This document shows, in pieces, positions 29,925 through 38,375 of a stretch of 64,000 nucleotides of DNA. The notes beneath the pieces were generated by a model. That model was not told where the DNA came from. It saw only the letters and a list, made by a program, of their open reading frames with translations, and ran no database searches. Numbering within the stretch: the stretch's first letter is position 1; each line of letters starts with the position of its first letter. The DNA comes from Sphingomonas trueperi (lineage in GTDB: Bacteria > Pseudomonadota > Alphaproteobacteria > Sphingomonadales > Sphingomonadaceae): NCBI RefSeq assembly GCF_011927635.1, contig NZ_JAATJB010000010.1:105011-169010 (forward strand), in the 5' to 3' direction. The position numbers were made by a program, and so were the translations under genes.

Positions 29925-31754
29925 ATGGCGCAGGACAACCCTCTCGACCGGCTTCGCGACGTGCTCGCGGGCACCGCGCGCGCGCTTTCGGGTGCCGACG
30001 AACTCGAATTCGGCTTCACCGCTGACGCGCCGTTCCAGAGCGGCAAGACGATCAAGGTGCCGATGCCCTCGCGCACGCTGCCGCCCGAGCAGATCGCCGA
30101 GGCGCGCGGCTTTGCCGACGGTTTCGCGCTGCGCATGCGCCACCATGACGCCAACCTCCACGGCCGCACCGCGCCGCGCGAGCCGGTCGCGCGCGCCGTA
30201 TACGACGCGATCGAGACCGCGCGGGTGGAGGCGCTGGGCTCGCGCGGCTATGCCGGCATCGCCGACAATCTGGAGCAGGCGCTGGCGATGCGGCTGCGCT
30301 CGGACCCGATCGGCCGTGCCCGCACCCGCGAGGAAGTACCGCTGTCCACCGCGCTCGGCCTGATGGTGCGCGAGCGGCTGACCGGCCGCGAATCGCCGTC
30401 GAGCGCCGCGCTCGGCCTGGCGCTGGTGCGCGACTGGATCGAGGAGAAGGCGGGATCGGATCTCGACGCGATGGCGATGGCGATCGACGACCAGAATGCC
30501 TTTGCCGCGCTTGCCGCCAAGCTGCTCCAGGATCTCGAGCTGACCGAAGGCGAGATGGTCCCCGACGAAGCCGATGAAGGCGGCGGCGAGGAGGAGGGCC
30601 AGGAAGAACAGCAGGAACAGGGCGAAGAAGAAGGCGAGTCCCAGCAGCAGCAGGGCGAGGGCCAGACCGAGGCGCGCGGCGAGCAGCGCGAGTCCGAACA
30701 GGGCGAGGAAGGCGACCAGGAGCAGCAGTCCGAAGGCATGGACGATGGCGATGGCGAGCCGGGCGACGACGGTGACGAGGGTATGATGCCCGTCCGCCCC
30801 AATCGCCCGTGGAGCGACCTGCCGCCGAGCTTCGAATATCGCGCCTATACCACCCAGTTCGACGAAGTCGTGGCGGCGACCGACCTGTGCGACACCGACG
30901 AGCTGGAGCGGCTGCGCTCGTACCTCGACCAGCAGCTCGTGCATCTGCAGGGCGCGGTGACCAAGCTCGCAAACCGGCTGCAGCGCCGCCTGATGGCGCA
31001 GCAGAGCCGCAGCTGGGACTTCGACCAGGACGAGGGCCTGCTCGATGCGGCGCGTCTGGCGCGGGTGGTGGTGAACCCGATGCAGTCGCTCAGCTACAAG
31101 ATCGAGCGCGATACCGAGTTCAAGGACACGGTGGTGACGCTGCTGATCGACAATTCGGGCTCGATGCGCGGGCGGCCGATCTCGATCGCGGCGATCAGCG
31201 CCGACATCCTGGCGCGCACGCTGGAGCGCGTCGGCGTGAAGACCGAAGTGCTCGGCTTCACCACCCGCGCCTGGAAGGGTGGCCAGTCGCGCGAAAAATG
31301 GCTGGGCGAGGGGCGCATCGCGCAGCCGGGCCGGCTCAACGATCTCCGCCACATCATCTACAAGCAGGCCGACGAGCCATGGCGCCGCGCCAAAAAGTCG
31401 CTCGGGCTGATGATGCGCGAGGGGCTGCTCAAGGAGAATATCGACGGTGAGGCGCTGCTCTGGGCGCATGGCCGGCTGATCGCGCGGCCCGAGGACCGCA
31501 AGATCCTGATGGTGATCTCGGACGGCGCGCCGGTGGACGATTCGACGCTGTCGGTGAACTCGGGCTCGTACCTGGAACGGCATCTGCGCCAGGTGATCGG
31601 CTGGATCGAGGCGCGCTCGCCGGTGGAGCTGGCGGCGATCGGCATCGGCCATGACGTGACCCGCTATTACAGCCGCGCGGTGACGATCATGGATGCCGAG
31701 CAGCTGGCCGGCACGATGGTCGAGCAGCTGGCGGCGCTGTTCGACACCGAGTAA
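29925..31754 (+). CDS. cobT: Cobaltochelatase subunit CobT (or CobT-like VWA protein)
   Basis: The 609-residue protein has an N-terminal CobT domain, a very acidic Glu/Gln/Gly stretch (about residues 210-290), and a C-terminal von Willebrand A domain whose MIDAS motif is DNSGSM near residue 408. In the aerobic B12 pathway CobT forms the AAA-linked chaperone complex with CobS that helps CobN insert cobalt. Neither cobN nor other B12 genes are in the window. The start ATG is nine bases after a possible GTG; no strong ribosome site separates them. cobS lies 0.3 kb downstream on the opposite strand. Confidence 0.9.
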   Translation: MAQDNPLDRLRDVLAGTARALSGADELEFGFTADAPFQSGKTIKVPMPSRTLPPEQIAEARGFADGFALRMRHHDANLHGRTAPREPVARAVYDAIETARVEALGSRGYAGIADNLEQALAMRLRSDPIGRARTREEVPLSTALGLMVRERLTGRESPSSAALGLALVRDWIEEKAGSDLDAMAMAIDDQNAFAALAAKLLQDLELTEGEMVPDEADEGGGEEEGQEEQQEQGEEEGESQQQQGEGQTEARGEQRESEQGEEGDQEQQSEGMDDGDGEPGDDGDEGMMPVRPNRPWSDLPPSFEYRAYTTQFDEVVAATDLCDTDELERLRSYLDQQLVHLQGAVTKLANRLQRRLMAQQSRSWDFDQDEGLLDAARLARVVVNPMQSLSYKIERDTEFKDTVVTLLIDNSGSMRGRPISIAAISADILARTLERVGVKTEVLGFTTRAWKGGQSREKWLGEGRIAQPGRLNDLRHIIYKQADEPWRRAKKSLGLMMREGLLKENIDGEALLWAHGRLIARPEDRKILMVISDGAPVDDSTLSVNSGSYLERHLRQVIGWIEARSPVELAAIGIGHDVTRYYSRAVTIMDAEQLAGTMVEQLAALFDTE

Positions 31755-31758
31755 CGCG

Positions 31759-32013
31759 GTGGCGCGGGAGATCATCGCCCCGCCGGGAGGCTTTCACGGG
31801 CCGGTCAAGCGCTCGATCACCATCGCGGGGCACCCCACGTCGATCAGCCTCGAGCCGATCTTCTGGGCCGCGCTGGAGACGGCGGCGGCGGACGCCGCGC
31901 TGCCGCTCAGTGCGCTGGTCGCGGCGATCGACCACGCGCGGATCAGCGCCGACGATCCCCCCAACCTTGCCAGCGCGATCCGGACATGGCTGATGGCGGC
32001 AACGCGAACTTAG
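31759..32013 (+). CDS. Small ribbon-helix-helix domain protein
   Basis: The 84-residue product starts with a basic strand (VKRSITIAGHPTSISLEP) followed by two helices, the layout of the RHH_4 type of ribbon-helix-helix proteins found in alphaproteobacteria. It begins with a GTG four bases after the cobT stop and so is probably cotranscribed with cobT. DNA binding is plausible from the fold but no partner or target is evident. Confidence 0.7.
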   Translation: MAREIIAPPGGFHGPVKRSITIAGHPTSISLEPIFWAALETAAADAALPLSALVAAIDHARISADDPPNLASAIRTWLMAATRT

Positions 32014-32044
32014 CCTATCCTCCCCCGGGGAGGGGAGAATAGGT
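32014..32044. terminator. Imperfect hairpin between convergent cobT and cobS units
   Basis: CCTATCCTCCCC and GGGGAGGGGAGAATAGG can pair with a small bulge across 32014-32044. The position between convergent genes fits a bidirectional terminator; there is no T-run. Confidence 0.5.
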
Positions 32045-32048
32045 CCGA

Positions 32049-33053
32049 TTACGCCCGGCCGACAACGCTCTCCGGCAGGTCCTTGCCGAACACGCGCTGG
32101 TAATATTCCGCCACCTGCGCCCGCTCGGCATCGTCGCACTTGTTGAGGAAGGAGAGGCGGAAGGCGAAGCCCACGTCGCCGAAGATCAGCGCGTTCTGCG
32201 CCCAGGTGATCACGGTACGCGGGCTCATCACCGTCGAGATGTCGCCGTTGATGAAGCCGCGGCGGGTGAGCTCGGCCACGCGGACCATGTTCTCCACCGT
32301 CTCCTTGCCGCCCGGCTTGTCATATTCGCCGGACTTGGCGAGCACGATCCGCGCCTCGGTGGCCGCCGGCAGATAGTTGAGCGTGACGACGATGTTCCAG
32401 CGGTCCATCTGGCCCTGGTTGATCTGCTGGGTGCCGTGATACAGGCCGCTGGTGTCGCCCAGGCCCACCGTGTTGGCGGTGGCGAACAGGCGGAACCAGG
32501 GGCTCGGGCGGATCACCCGGTTCTGATCGAGCAGGGTCAGCTTGCCCTCGGTCTCCAGCACGCGCTGGATCACGAACATCACGTCCGGGCGGCCCGCATC
32601 ATATTCGTCGAACACGAGCGCGGTCGGGGTCTGCAGCGCCCAGGGCAGCAGGCCTTCGCGGAACTCGGTGATCTGCTGCCCGTCCTTGAGCACGATCGCG
32701 TCGCGGCCGATCAGGTCGATGCGGCTGATATGCGCGTCGAGGTTGATGCGGATGCACGGCCAGTTGAGCCGCGCCGCCACCTGCTCGATATGGCTCGACT
32801 TGCCAGTGCCGTGATAGCCCTGGATCATCACGCGGCGATTGTGCGCGAAGCCGGCCAGCACCGCGAGGGTGGTATCCGGATCGAACACATAGGCGGGGTC
32901 CAGATCGGGCACGCGCTCGTCCGCCTCGCTGAACGCGGGGACTTCCATGTCGATGTCGATCCCGAACAGGTCGCGCACCTTCACCATCTTGTCGGGCGCG
33001 TCGAGGATCGTGGAGTCCCGGCTGTCGGGCAGGGTGTTGGGGATGTCGGCCAT
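32049..33053 (-). CDS. cobS: Cobaltochelatase subunit CobS (AAA+ ATPase)
   Basis: The 334-residue AAA+ ATPase has Walker [10 protein letters not shown] at residues 79-87, Walker B with [15 protein letters not shown], and a sensor region [19 protein letters not shown]. This set is specific for CobS, which forms a hexamer with CobT. The start ATG gives [10 protein letters not shown] after an AAGGAT site; the open frame continues 19 codons without conservation. It converges on cobT rather than forming the usual cobS-cobT operon. Confidence 0.95.
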   Translation of the reverse strand: MADIPNTLPDSRDSTILDAPDKMVKVRDLFGIDIDMEVPAFSEADERVPDLDPAYVFDPDTTLAVLAGFAHNRRVMIQGYHGTGKSSHIEQVAARLNWPCIRINLDAHISRIDLIGRDAIVLKDGQQITEFREGLLPWALQTPTALVFDEYDAGRPDVMFVIQRVLETEGKLTLLDQNRVIRPSPWFRLFATANTVGLGDTSGLYHGTQQINQGQMDRWNIVVTLNYLPAATEARIVLAKSGEYDKPGGKETVENMVRVAELTRRGFINGDISTVMSPRTVITWAQNALIFGDVGFAFRLSFLNKCDDAERAQVAEYYQRVFGKDLPESVVGRA

Positions 33054-33126
33054 ATCAAATCCTTCAGTCGCACCGGACCTAGTGGCTTGTTTGCCGCACT
33101 GCAACCGCATGTCCGAAGGGGAGGGA

Positions 33127-33807
33127 TCAGGCGCCGATCTTGGGCGGCAGCAGGAACAGCGTGGCGAAGTCGGCGGCGCGGGCGGTGTCGCCCTCCACTT
33201 CGAACCGCCCCTCGGCCAGCGCTATGGCAAGCGGCATGACGCCGAACAGCACCGGCAGGAAGTCGTTGGGCTCGCCGACGAACACCGCCTCCGTATCGGC
33301 AAGCGTGCCGCGGTCGATCGCCAGCGCGCCATCGCCCACGGTCACGCGATAGGTCTCCTCGCCCAGCCGGAAGCCGATCCGGCCCGCCCAGCCCGCCGCC
33401 TTGTCCGGCAGCAGCAGCATGCGCAGCGCCAGCATCAGCGAGACGCGCGAGAAGGGAAGCGCGGGATCGTGCCGGGGCGAGCGCAGCGCCCAGCGGCCCA
33501 TCGCCAGTACCACCGGCTCTGCCTCATATCCCCAAGGGGTCAGCGCATAGACCTGGACGCTGGCCGGGGGCGGCAGCTTCTCGCGCACGAGGATCCCGTC
33601 CGCCTCCAGCCCCTGTAGCCGCTGGGTGAGCACATTGGCGCTGAGCCCCGGCAGCCCGGCGCGGATCTCGCCGAAACGGCGGGGACCCAGCAGCAACTCA
33701 CGGATGATCAGCAGCGCCCAGCGCTCGCCGACGAACTCGAGGGCGAGGGCGGTGCCGCAGGCATCGTCATAGCGGCGTTTGGGGTTGGTTATATTTTCTA
33801 ACTTCAC
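33127..33807 (-). CDS. HxlR family transcriptional regulator
   Basis: The 226-residue protein has an N-terminal HxlR winged helix (about residues 10-100) with the initial [23 protein letters not shown] block and [21 protein letters not shown] recognition region. HxlR proteins usually sense aldehydes or redox state through the early cysteine, here Cys17. Residues 130-220 form an extra domain with a sterol-carrier-like look, seen in longer HxlR members. It is divergent from a run of VOC and GST genes 75 bases away and is the obvious regulator for them. Confidence 0.92.
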   Translation of the reverse strand: MKLENITNPKRRYDDACGTALALEFVGERWALLIIRELLLGPRRFGEIRAGLPGLSANVLTQRLQGLEADGILVREKLPPPASVQVYALTPWGYEAEPVVLAMGRWALRSPRHDPALPFSRVSLMLALRMLLLPDKAAGWAGRIGFRLGEETYRVTVGDGALAIDRGTLADTEAVFVGEPNDFLPVLFGVMPLAIALAEGRFEVEGDTARAADFATLFLLPPKIGA

Positions 33808-33882
33808 GGTTGTTTTTTAGGATCGAAGAAGGCACGAATCAAGCAGGACGCGAATCGAAGCAGCGTCGAAGGAGAGAAAATC

Positions 33883-34314
33883 ATGCCGAACGCCGTGTTC
33901 GTGAACCTGCCCGTGGCCGATGTGCCGCGCGCGACCGCCTTCTACGAAGCGATCGGCTGCACGAAGAACGAACAGTTCAGCGGCCCGACCGCGAGCGCGA
34001 TGGTCCTGTCCGAGACGCTGACCTTCATGCTGCTCCACCGCGACTTCTTCCAGACCTTCACCCCGCGTACCGTCGCCGATGCGACCGCCACGACCGAGGT
34101 GCTGATCGCGCTGCCGCTCGACGATCGCGCCGCGGTCGATGCGCTGGTGGAGAAGGCGGCGGCGGCGGGCGGCACGGGCGACATCCGGCCGGTGCAGGAC
34201 ATGGGCTTCATGTACGGCCGCAGCTTCACCGATCCCGACGGCCATATCTTCGAGCCGTTCCACATGGACATGGCCGCCGCCGCCGCAGCGATGGCGCAAG
34301 CGGAGCCGGCCTGA
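33883..34314 (+). CDS. VOC family protein (glyoxalase-like)
   Basis: The 143-residue single-domain VOC protein starts with FVNLPVADVPRATAFYEAIG, the beta-alpha-beta opening of the fold, and ends with SFTDPDGHIFEPFHMD, where the late Glu would be a metal ligand. VOC members act as lyases, dioxygenases or resistance proteins, and the exact reaction cannot be told. It is first in a run of small detoxification genes behind an HxlR regulator and overlaps none of them; the next gene starts three bases later. Confidence 0.88.
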   Translation: MPNAVFVNLPVADVPRATAFYEAIGCTKNEQFSGPTASAMVLSETLTFMLLHRDFFQTFTPRTVADATATTEVLIALPLDDRAAVDALVEKAAAAGGTGDIRPVQDMGFMYGRSFTDPDGHIFEPFHMDMAAAAAAMAQAEPA

Positions 34315-34317
34315 GCC

Positions 34318-34800
34318 ATGGCGCAGAAGATCGTCCCCTGCCTCTGGTTCGACGGCGCCGCCGAGGAAGCCGCGCGCTTCTACACCTCGCTGCTGCCGGA
34401 CAGCCGCATCGACAAGGTGGTGCGCGCGCCCACCGCCTATCAGGCGGGCGAGGCGGGCGCGGTGCTGGTGGTGGAGTTTACCCTGGCGGGCTTGCACTAC
34501 ATCGCGCTCAACGCGGGGCCGCAGGCGCGCTTCAATGATGCGGTGTCGTTCCAGATTCACACCGAGGACCAGGCCGAAACCGATCGGCTGTGGGAAGCGA
34601 TCACCGCCGATGGCGGGACCGAGCGCGATTGCAGCTGGTGCGAGGACCGCTGGGGCCTGCGCTGGCAGATCGTGCCCCGCCGCCTGGTGGAGTTGATGGG
34701 CGACCCGGACCAGGCGCGCGCGGCCCGCGCGATGCAAGCGATGATGACGATGCGCAAGATCGACATCGCCGCCCTGGAAGCGGCGGTCGAACCCGCCTGA
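34318..34800 (+). CDS. VOC family protein, PhnB-like (3-demethylubiquinone methyltransferase fold)
   Basis: The 160-residue product begins KIVPCLWFDGAAEEAARFYTSLLPDSRI and has YIALNAGPQARFNDAVSFQIH and WGLRWQIVPRRLVELMGD, the three blocks of the PhnB-like 3-dmu-9_3-mt branch of the VOC superfamily. Despite the family name these proteins are not proven methyltransferases. It is the second gene of the run, three bases after the previous stop. Confidence 0.9.
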   Translation: MAQKIVPCLWFDGAAEEAARFYTSLLPDSRIDKVVRAPTAYQAGEAGAVLVVEFTLAGLHYIALNAGPQARFNDAVSFQIHTEDQAETDRLWEAITADGGTERDCSWCEDRWGLRWQIVPRRLVELMGDPDQARAARAMQAMMTMRKIDIAALEAAVEPA

Positions 34801-34819
34801 GCTACAGAGGAGAACCGCA

Positions 34820-35050
34820 ATGTCCTTCCAAGCCTATTTGGACAACATCCAAGCCAAGACCGGTCGCAGCCCCGACGATTTCCGCGACTATGCCGCCGAG
34901 AAGGGCTGGGCCGATGCGGCAGGCCTGCGCGCCGGGGTGAAGGCGGGGACGATCGTCGCCGATCTCAAGGCGCAGTTCGGGCTGGGGCACGGCCACGCCA
35001 TGGCGATCGTCGCGCTGCTCAAGGGCGCCAAGCGCGAAGGCGACGCCTGA
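34820..35050 (+). CDS. DUF4287 domain-containing protein
   Basis: The 76-residue protein matches DUF4287 by its opening SFQAYLDNIQAKTGRSPDDF, the middle AAEKGW and the KAGTIVADLKAQFGLGHGHAMAI helix near residue 45. The family is small, probably cytoplasmic and of unknown function, and often sits next to VOC and PhnB-like genes as here. A GAGGAGA ribosome site precedes the ATG. Confidence 0.88.
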   Translation: MSFQAYLDNIQAKTGRSPDDFRDYAAEKGWADAAGLRAGVKAGTIVADLKAQFGLGHGHAMAIVALLKGAKREGDA

Positions 35051-35068
35051 ACCAGAGGAGAGAACGCC

Positions 35069-35740
35069 ATGCCTGTTATTGCTGAAAGTCCCGTTGAGAT
35101 CGTCACCCTGGACTGGGTGCCGGACTTTGCGCGCGGTCATGTCCGCGACTTCCGCGTCCGCTGGGCGCTGGAGGAGGCCGGGATCGGCTACCGCACCGCT
35201 CCGATCAGCACGGTGGATCGGCCGGCGGACTATTTCGCCGAACAGCCCTTTGGCCAGGTGCCCGCCTATCGCGAAGGCGCGGTGCGCATGTTCGAATCGG
35301 GCGCGATCGTGCTCCACATTGCCGAGCGCTCTGAAGTCCTGCTGCCGCGCGATGCCGTTGGCCGGGCGCGGGCGCTCAGCTGGGCGGTCGCGGCGCTCAA
35401 CAGCGTCGAACCGATGCTGATGGAACTCGCCACGGTCGACAGGTTCGCACAGGGCGAGGCCTGGGCGCAGCTTCGCCGCCCCGGCCTTGTGGCGGATGTC
35501 GACACGCGGCTCGGTCATCTGGCCGCGGCGCTGGGGACGCGGGAGTATCTGGAAGGGCGCTTCACCGCCGGGGATCTGCTGATGGCCTCGGCGCTGCGCA
35601 TGCTCGACCATACCGACATGCTCGCCGCGCATCCGGCGCTCGCTGCGTACCAGCGGCGCTGTCTCGCGCGACCGGCGTTCGTCGCCGCGATTGCAGCGCA
35701 GCTCGAGGAATTGCGGACGGAGATGCCCGAACCCGCCTGA
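35069..35740 (+). CDS. Glutathione S-transferase family protein
   Basis: The 223-residue product has a thioredoxin-like N-terminal domain with FGQVPAYREGAVRMFESGAIVLHIAER, where cis-proline and the ES pair of the glutathione site are present, and a helical C-terminal domain with YLEGRFTAGDLLMASALRML. The N terminus (LDWVPDFARGHVRDFRVRW) differs from common classes. Sitting in the VOC run it likely conjugates the same kind of electrophile. Confidence 0.9.
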   Translation: MPVIAESPVEIVTLDWVPDFARGHVRDFRVRWALEEAGIGYRTAPISTVDRPADYFAEQPFGQVPAYREGAVRMFESGAIVLHIAERSEVLLPRDAVGRARALSWAVAALNSVEPMLMELATVDRFAQGEAWAQLRRPGLVADVDTRLGHLAAALGTREYLEGRFTAGDLLMASALRMLDHTDMLAAHPALAAYQRRCLARPAFVAAIAAQLEELRTEMPEPA

Positions 35741-35752
35741 AGGAGCGTGAGC

Positions 35753-36109
35753 ATGACCTATGTCGACGGATATGTACTGCCGGTGCCGGAGGCGAACCGC
35801 GCCGCCTATACCGAGCTTGCCCAGCGGACCGGCGAGAAGCTGCGCGCGCTGGGCGCGACGCATGTCGTGGAATGCTGGGGTCAGGACGTGCCCCATGGGA
35901 CGGCTACCGATTTCTATCGCGCGACCAACGCCGAAGCGGGAGAGACGGTGGTTTTCTCCTGGGTCGTCTGGCCGGACAAGGTGGCACGCGACAAGGGTTG
36001 GGCGGCAATGATGGCCGACCCGGAAATGGATGGGCTGGCGATGCCGTTCGACACCAAGCGAATGTTCTGGGGCGGCTTCGAGCCCATCGTCGAGATCGCC
36101 CAAGGCTGA
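35753..36109 (+). CDS. DUF1428 domain-containing protein
   Basis: The 118-residue protein starts MTYVDGYVLPVPEANRAAY and has VVFSWVVWPDKVARDKGW and MPFDTKRMFWGGFEPIVE, the full DUF1428 signature. The fold is a ferredoxin-like dimeric alpha-beta barrel; no reaction is known. The ATG was chosen because AAGGAG lies seven bases upstream; a GTG two codons earlier lies inside that site. It continues the detoxification run. Confidence 0.92.
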   Translation: MTYVDGYVLPVPEANRAAYTELAQRTGEKLRALGATHVVECWGQDVPHGTATDFYRATNAEAGETVVFSWVVWPDKVARDKGWAAMMADPEMDGLAMPFDTKRMFWGGFEPIVEIAQG

Positions 36110-36125
36110 GGACAGGGAGCCGAAC

Positions 36126-36905
36126 ATGACCAACCGGCAGGGCGAGATCATCTGGTACGAACTGATGACCAGCGATGCAGATCGGGCGGCGGCCTTTTAT
36201 GACGCGGTTGTCGGCTGGCAGGTCGGCGCGCCGCCGCCCGGCGGGCCTGACTATCGCATGATCGTCGCGCCCGACGGCAATGCGGGCGGCATGCTCCAGC
36301 TGGACGCGGCCATGCTGCAGGCCGGCGCGAGCCCCACCTGGCTCGCCTATTTCGGGGTCGACGATGTCGATGCGAGCGTCGCGGGCATCGTCGCCGCGGG
36401 CGGGAAGGTGCTGGTACCCGCGTGGGATGCGGCTGGCGTGGGCCGGATCGCGATGGTCACCGATCCCCAGGGCGTGCCCTTCTACGTGATGCGCGGCGCG
36501 ACCGAGGGCGCGACGAGCAGCGTCTACCAGCGGCACGGGCTCGGCCATGTCGGCTGGAACGAATTGCTGGCGCCGGATGCCGAGGCGGCGCTCGGCTTCT
36601 ATCATCGCCAGTTCGGCCTCACCCGGATGGGCGGGATGCCGATGGGCGAGATGGGGGAGTATAGCTTCATCGGCCATGACGGCGGTGCGCCGATCGGCGC
36701 GATCATGCCGTGCCCGCCAGAGGCGAAGCCGGGCTGGGGCTTCTACTTCCGGGTCGACGATGTCGATGCGGCGAGAGGCCGGGTCGAGGCGGCGGGGGGA
36801 ATGGTGGTAATGGCGCCGATGGACGTGCCCGGTGGCGAGCGCGCGCTGCAGGCGGTGGATCCCGACGGTACGGTCTTCGGGCTGGTCAGCGGGGTCGAAG
36901 CGTAG
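36126..36905 (+). CDS. Two-domain VOC family protein
   Basis: The 259-residue protein contains two VOC domains in tandem. The first opens with IIWYELMTSDADRAAAFYDAVVGWQVG, the second near residue 138 with GWNELLAPDAEAALGFYHRQFG, and each ends in a DPDG/DPQG-type strand. This two-domain form is typical of hydroxylase-like VOC proteins found with DUF1428 and PhnB genes. It is the last gene of the seven-gene HxlR-linked locus. Confidence 0.9.
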   Translation: MTNRQGEIIWYELMTSDADRAAAFYDAVVGWQVGAPPPGGPDYRMIVAPDGNAGGMLQLDAAMLQAGASPTWLAYFGVDDVDASVAGIVAAGGKVLVPAWDAAGVGRIAMVTDPQGVPFYVMRGATEGATSSVYQRHGLGHVGWNELLAPDAEAALGFYHRQFGLTRMGGMPMGEMGEYSFIGHDGGAPIGAIMPCPPEAKPGWGFYFRVDDVDAARGRVEAAGGMVVMAPMDVPGGERALQAVDPDGTVFGLVSGVEA

Positions 36906-36960
36906 CGGCTACGCGCCGCGCCAGCAGCGTGGTGGAGGGGACATCCCCGCGCGCCCAAAC

Positions 36961-37572
36961 TCAAGCGAAGGCCGCCGACCCCTTCAGCTGCTGATACGCC
37001 GCGATCACCCGCTGCAGCCGCGCCTCGTGGCTGCGGTCGCCGCCGTTGCGGTCGGGGTGGAACCTGCGCACCAGTTCCGAATAGCGCTTGCGCAGCGCCG
37101 TGCGATCGCAGTCGATCGCCAGGTCGAGCACCTTGAGCGCGTCGCGGTCGGCGCCCGATAGCGGCCGGCCGTCCTTGCGCTCGCCGCGATCCTTCATCCT
37201 GTCGCGGAAGCGCGCGCCGATCGCGTCGAGCGGGTCGGCGAAGTCGGCCCAGCGCGGCGGGATGTCGGGATTGGCGCTGAACGCGCGCGTCTCGCGCTCC
37301 CAGCCGGCGATCGGGCGCTGCGCCTCGTGGATTTCGTCGGGGCTCATCCCCGCGAAGAAATTGTAGCCGGAGTTGAACGCGCGGACATGGTCGAGGCACA
37401 GCCAGCGGAACGGCGGCGGCCCGTCGAAGCCGCTGCGCGCGCCTTCCAGCGGCGGCGCGCGGAATTCGCCGGGGGCGCTGCAGCCCGGCTCTGCGCACAG
37501 TCTTCCCTCCGCTTCCATGCGACCATGGAAACGGGCATTCGGACGATCCTTTTTCGGCGGACGGCTAGCCAC
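36961..37572 (-). CDS. J-domain protein with N-terminal cysteine motif
   Basis: The 203-residue product places a J domain at the C terminus (about residues 130-198): helix II, then the HPD triad in RRFHPDRNGGD, which stimulates DnaK ATPase. The N-terminal part has CAEPGC and a later WLCLDHVRAFN, so two or three cysteines and a histidine could bind zinc. The gene starts with GTG; the FHGR motif just after it is conserved in sphingomonad relatives and supports this start over ATG 37518. It is divergent from bolA by 35 bases. Confidence 0.87.
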   Translation of the reverse strand: MASRPPKKDRPNARFHGRMEAEGRLCAEPGCSAPGEFRAPPLEGARSGFDGPPPFRWLCLDHVRAFNSGYNFFAGMSPDEIHEAQRPIAGWERETRAFSANPDIPPRWADFADPLDAIGARFRDRMKDRGERKDGRPLSGADRDALKVLDLAIDCDRTALRKRYSELVRRFHPDRNGGDRSHEARLQRVIAAYQQLKGSAAFA

Positions 37573-37607
37573 GCGACTCCCTCGAGCAAACCGCCTATAT
37601 AGGCGCG

Positions 37608-37892
37608 ATGACCGACCTCGCTACCGGCCCCCTGGCCGATCTTATCGCCGATCGCCTGCGCACCGCGCTCGCCCCCTCGCACCTCCATGTCAGCAACGAC
37701 AGTGCCCAGCATCGCGGGCATCTGGGCGACGACGGCACCGGCGAAAGCCATTTCACCGTCACCATCGAGAGCCCCGCATTTGCCGGGCTCAATCGCGTCG
37801 CCCGCCAGCGCAAGGTGAACCATGTTCTCGCCGATCTGCTTGCCACGCGCATCCACGCTCTGGCGATCAAGGCGACCGCGCCGGGCGAATGA
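37608..37892 (+). CDS. BolA family protein
   Basis: The 94-residue protein has the BolA fold pattern: an N-terminal helix, SHLHVSNDSAQHRGH with the conserved His, then ESHFTVTIESPAFAGLNRVARQRKVNHVL. BolA proteins pair with monothiol glutaredoxins to handle iron-sulfur clusters. The pairing of a J-domain gene with bolA in divergent order is common in sphingomonads. It overlaps the next gene by ATGA. Confidence 0.95.
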   Translation: MTDLATGPLADLIADRLRTALAPSHLHVSNDSAQHRGHLGDDGTGESHFTVTIESPAFAGLNRVARQRKVNHVLADLLATRIHALAIKATAPGE

Positions 37893-38329
37893 GCACGCGA
37901 ATCGCGCGCCCGGCGGCGCGGATTTTGCTGCTCGACGGCGCAGGGCGCGTGCTGCTGTTCCGCTTCGATCCCAGCGACCGGCCGCCCTTCTGGTGTACGC
38001 CGGGCGGGGCGGTCGATCCGGGCGAAAGCTATGCGGACGCTGCGAGGCGCGAGCTGTGGGAGGAGACGGGCATTTGGGCCGAGCCCGGGCCGGAGGTGGC
38101 CCGGCGGGTCGTGGAATTCGTGACGATCGACGGCGTGCCGGTCTGGGCCGACGAGCGCTACTTCCTGGTGCGCACCGAAGTGGAGGCGATCGCGACCGGC
38201 GGCCATACCGCGCTCGAGCAGCGGGTGATGCGCGGCTGGCGCTGGTTCACCAGCGACGAGATCGCCGCGCATGACGAGCCGATTTTCCCGGAGGATCTGC
38301 TGAAGATGCTGACGGCGCTCGAACTGTAG
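37889..38329 (+). CDS. Nudix hydrolase
   Basis: The 146-residue enzyme carries a complete Nudix box: GGAVDPGESYADAARRELWEE followed by TGI, which is GX5EX7REUXEEXGU. Such enzymes hydrolyse nucleoside diphosphates linked to other groups; the substrate is unclear. The ATG overlaps the bolA stop, so translation is coupled. A CCCCCTCCCG hairpin follows. Confidence 0.93.
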   Translation: MSTRIARPAARILLLDGAGRVLLFRFDPSDRPPFWCTPGGAVDPGESYADAARRELWEETGIWAEPGPEVARRVVEFVTIDGVPVWADERYFLVRTEVEAIATGGHTALEQRVMRGWRWFTSDEIAAHDEPIFPEDLLKMLTALEL

Positions 38330-38340
38330 CGGGCCACGCA

Positions 38341-38364
38341 CCCCCTCCCGCAAGCGGGAGGGGG
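38341..38364. terminator. 10-bp hairpin between convergent nudix and gdh genes
   Basis: CCCCCTCCCG (38341-38350) and CGGGAGGGGG (38355-38364) are exact inverses around CAAG. It lies between convergent genes and has no T-run. It belongs to the same sequence type as the hairpin at 3993. Confidence 0.6.
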
Positions 38365-38375
38365 GATTCAGAGGC

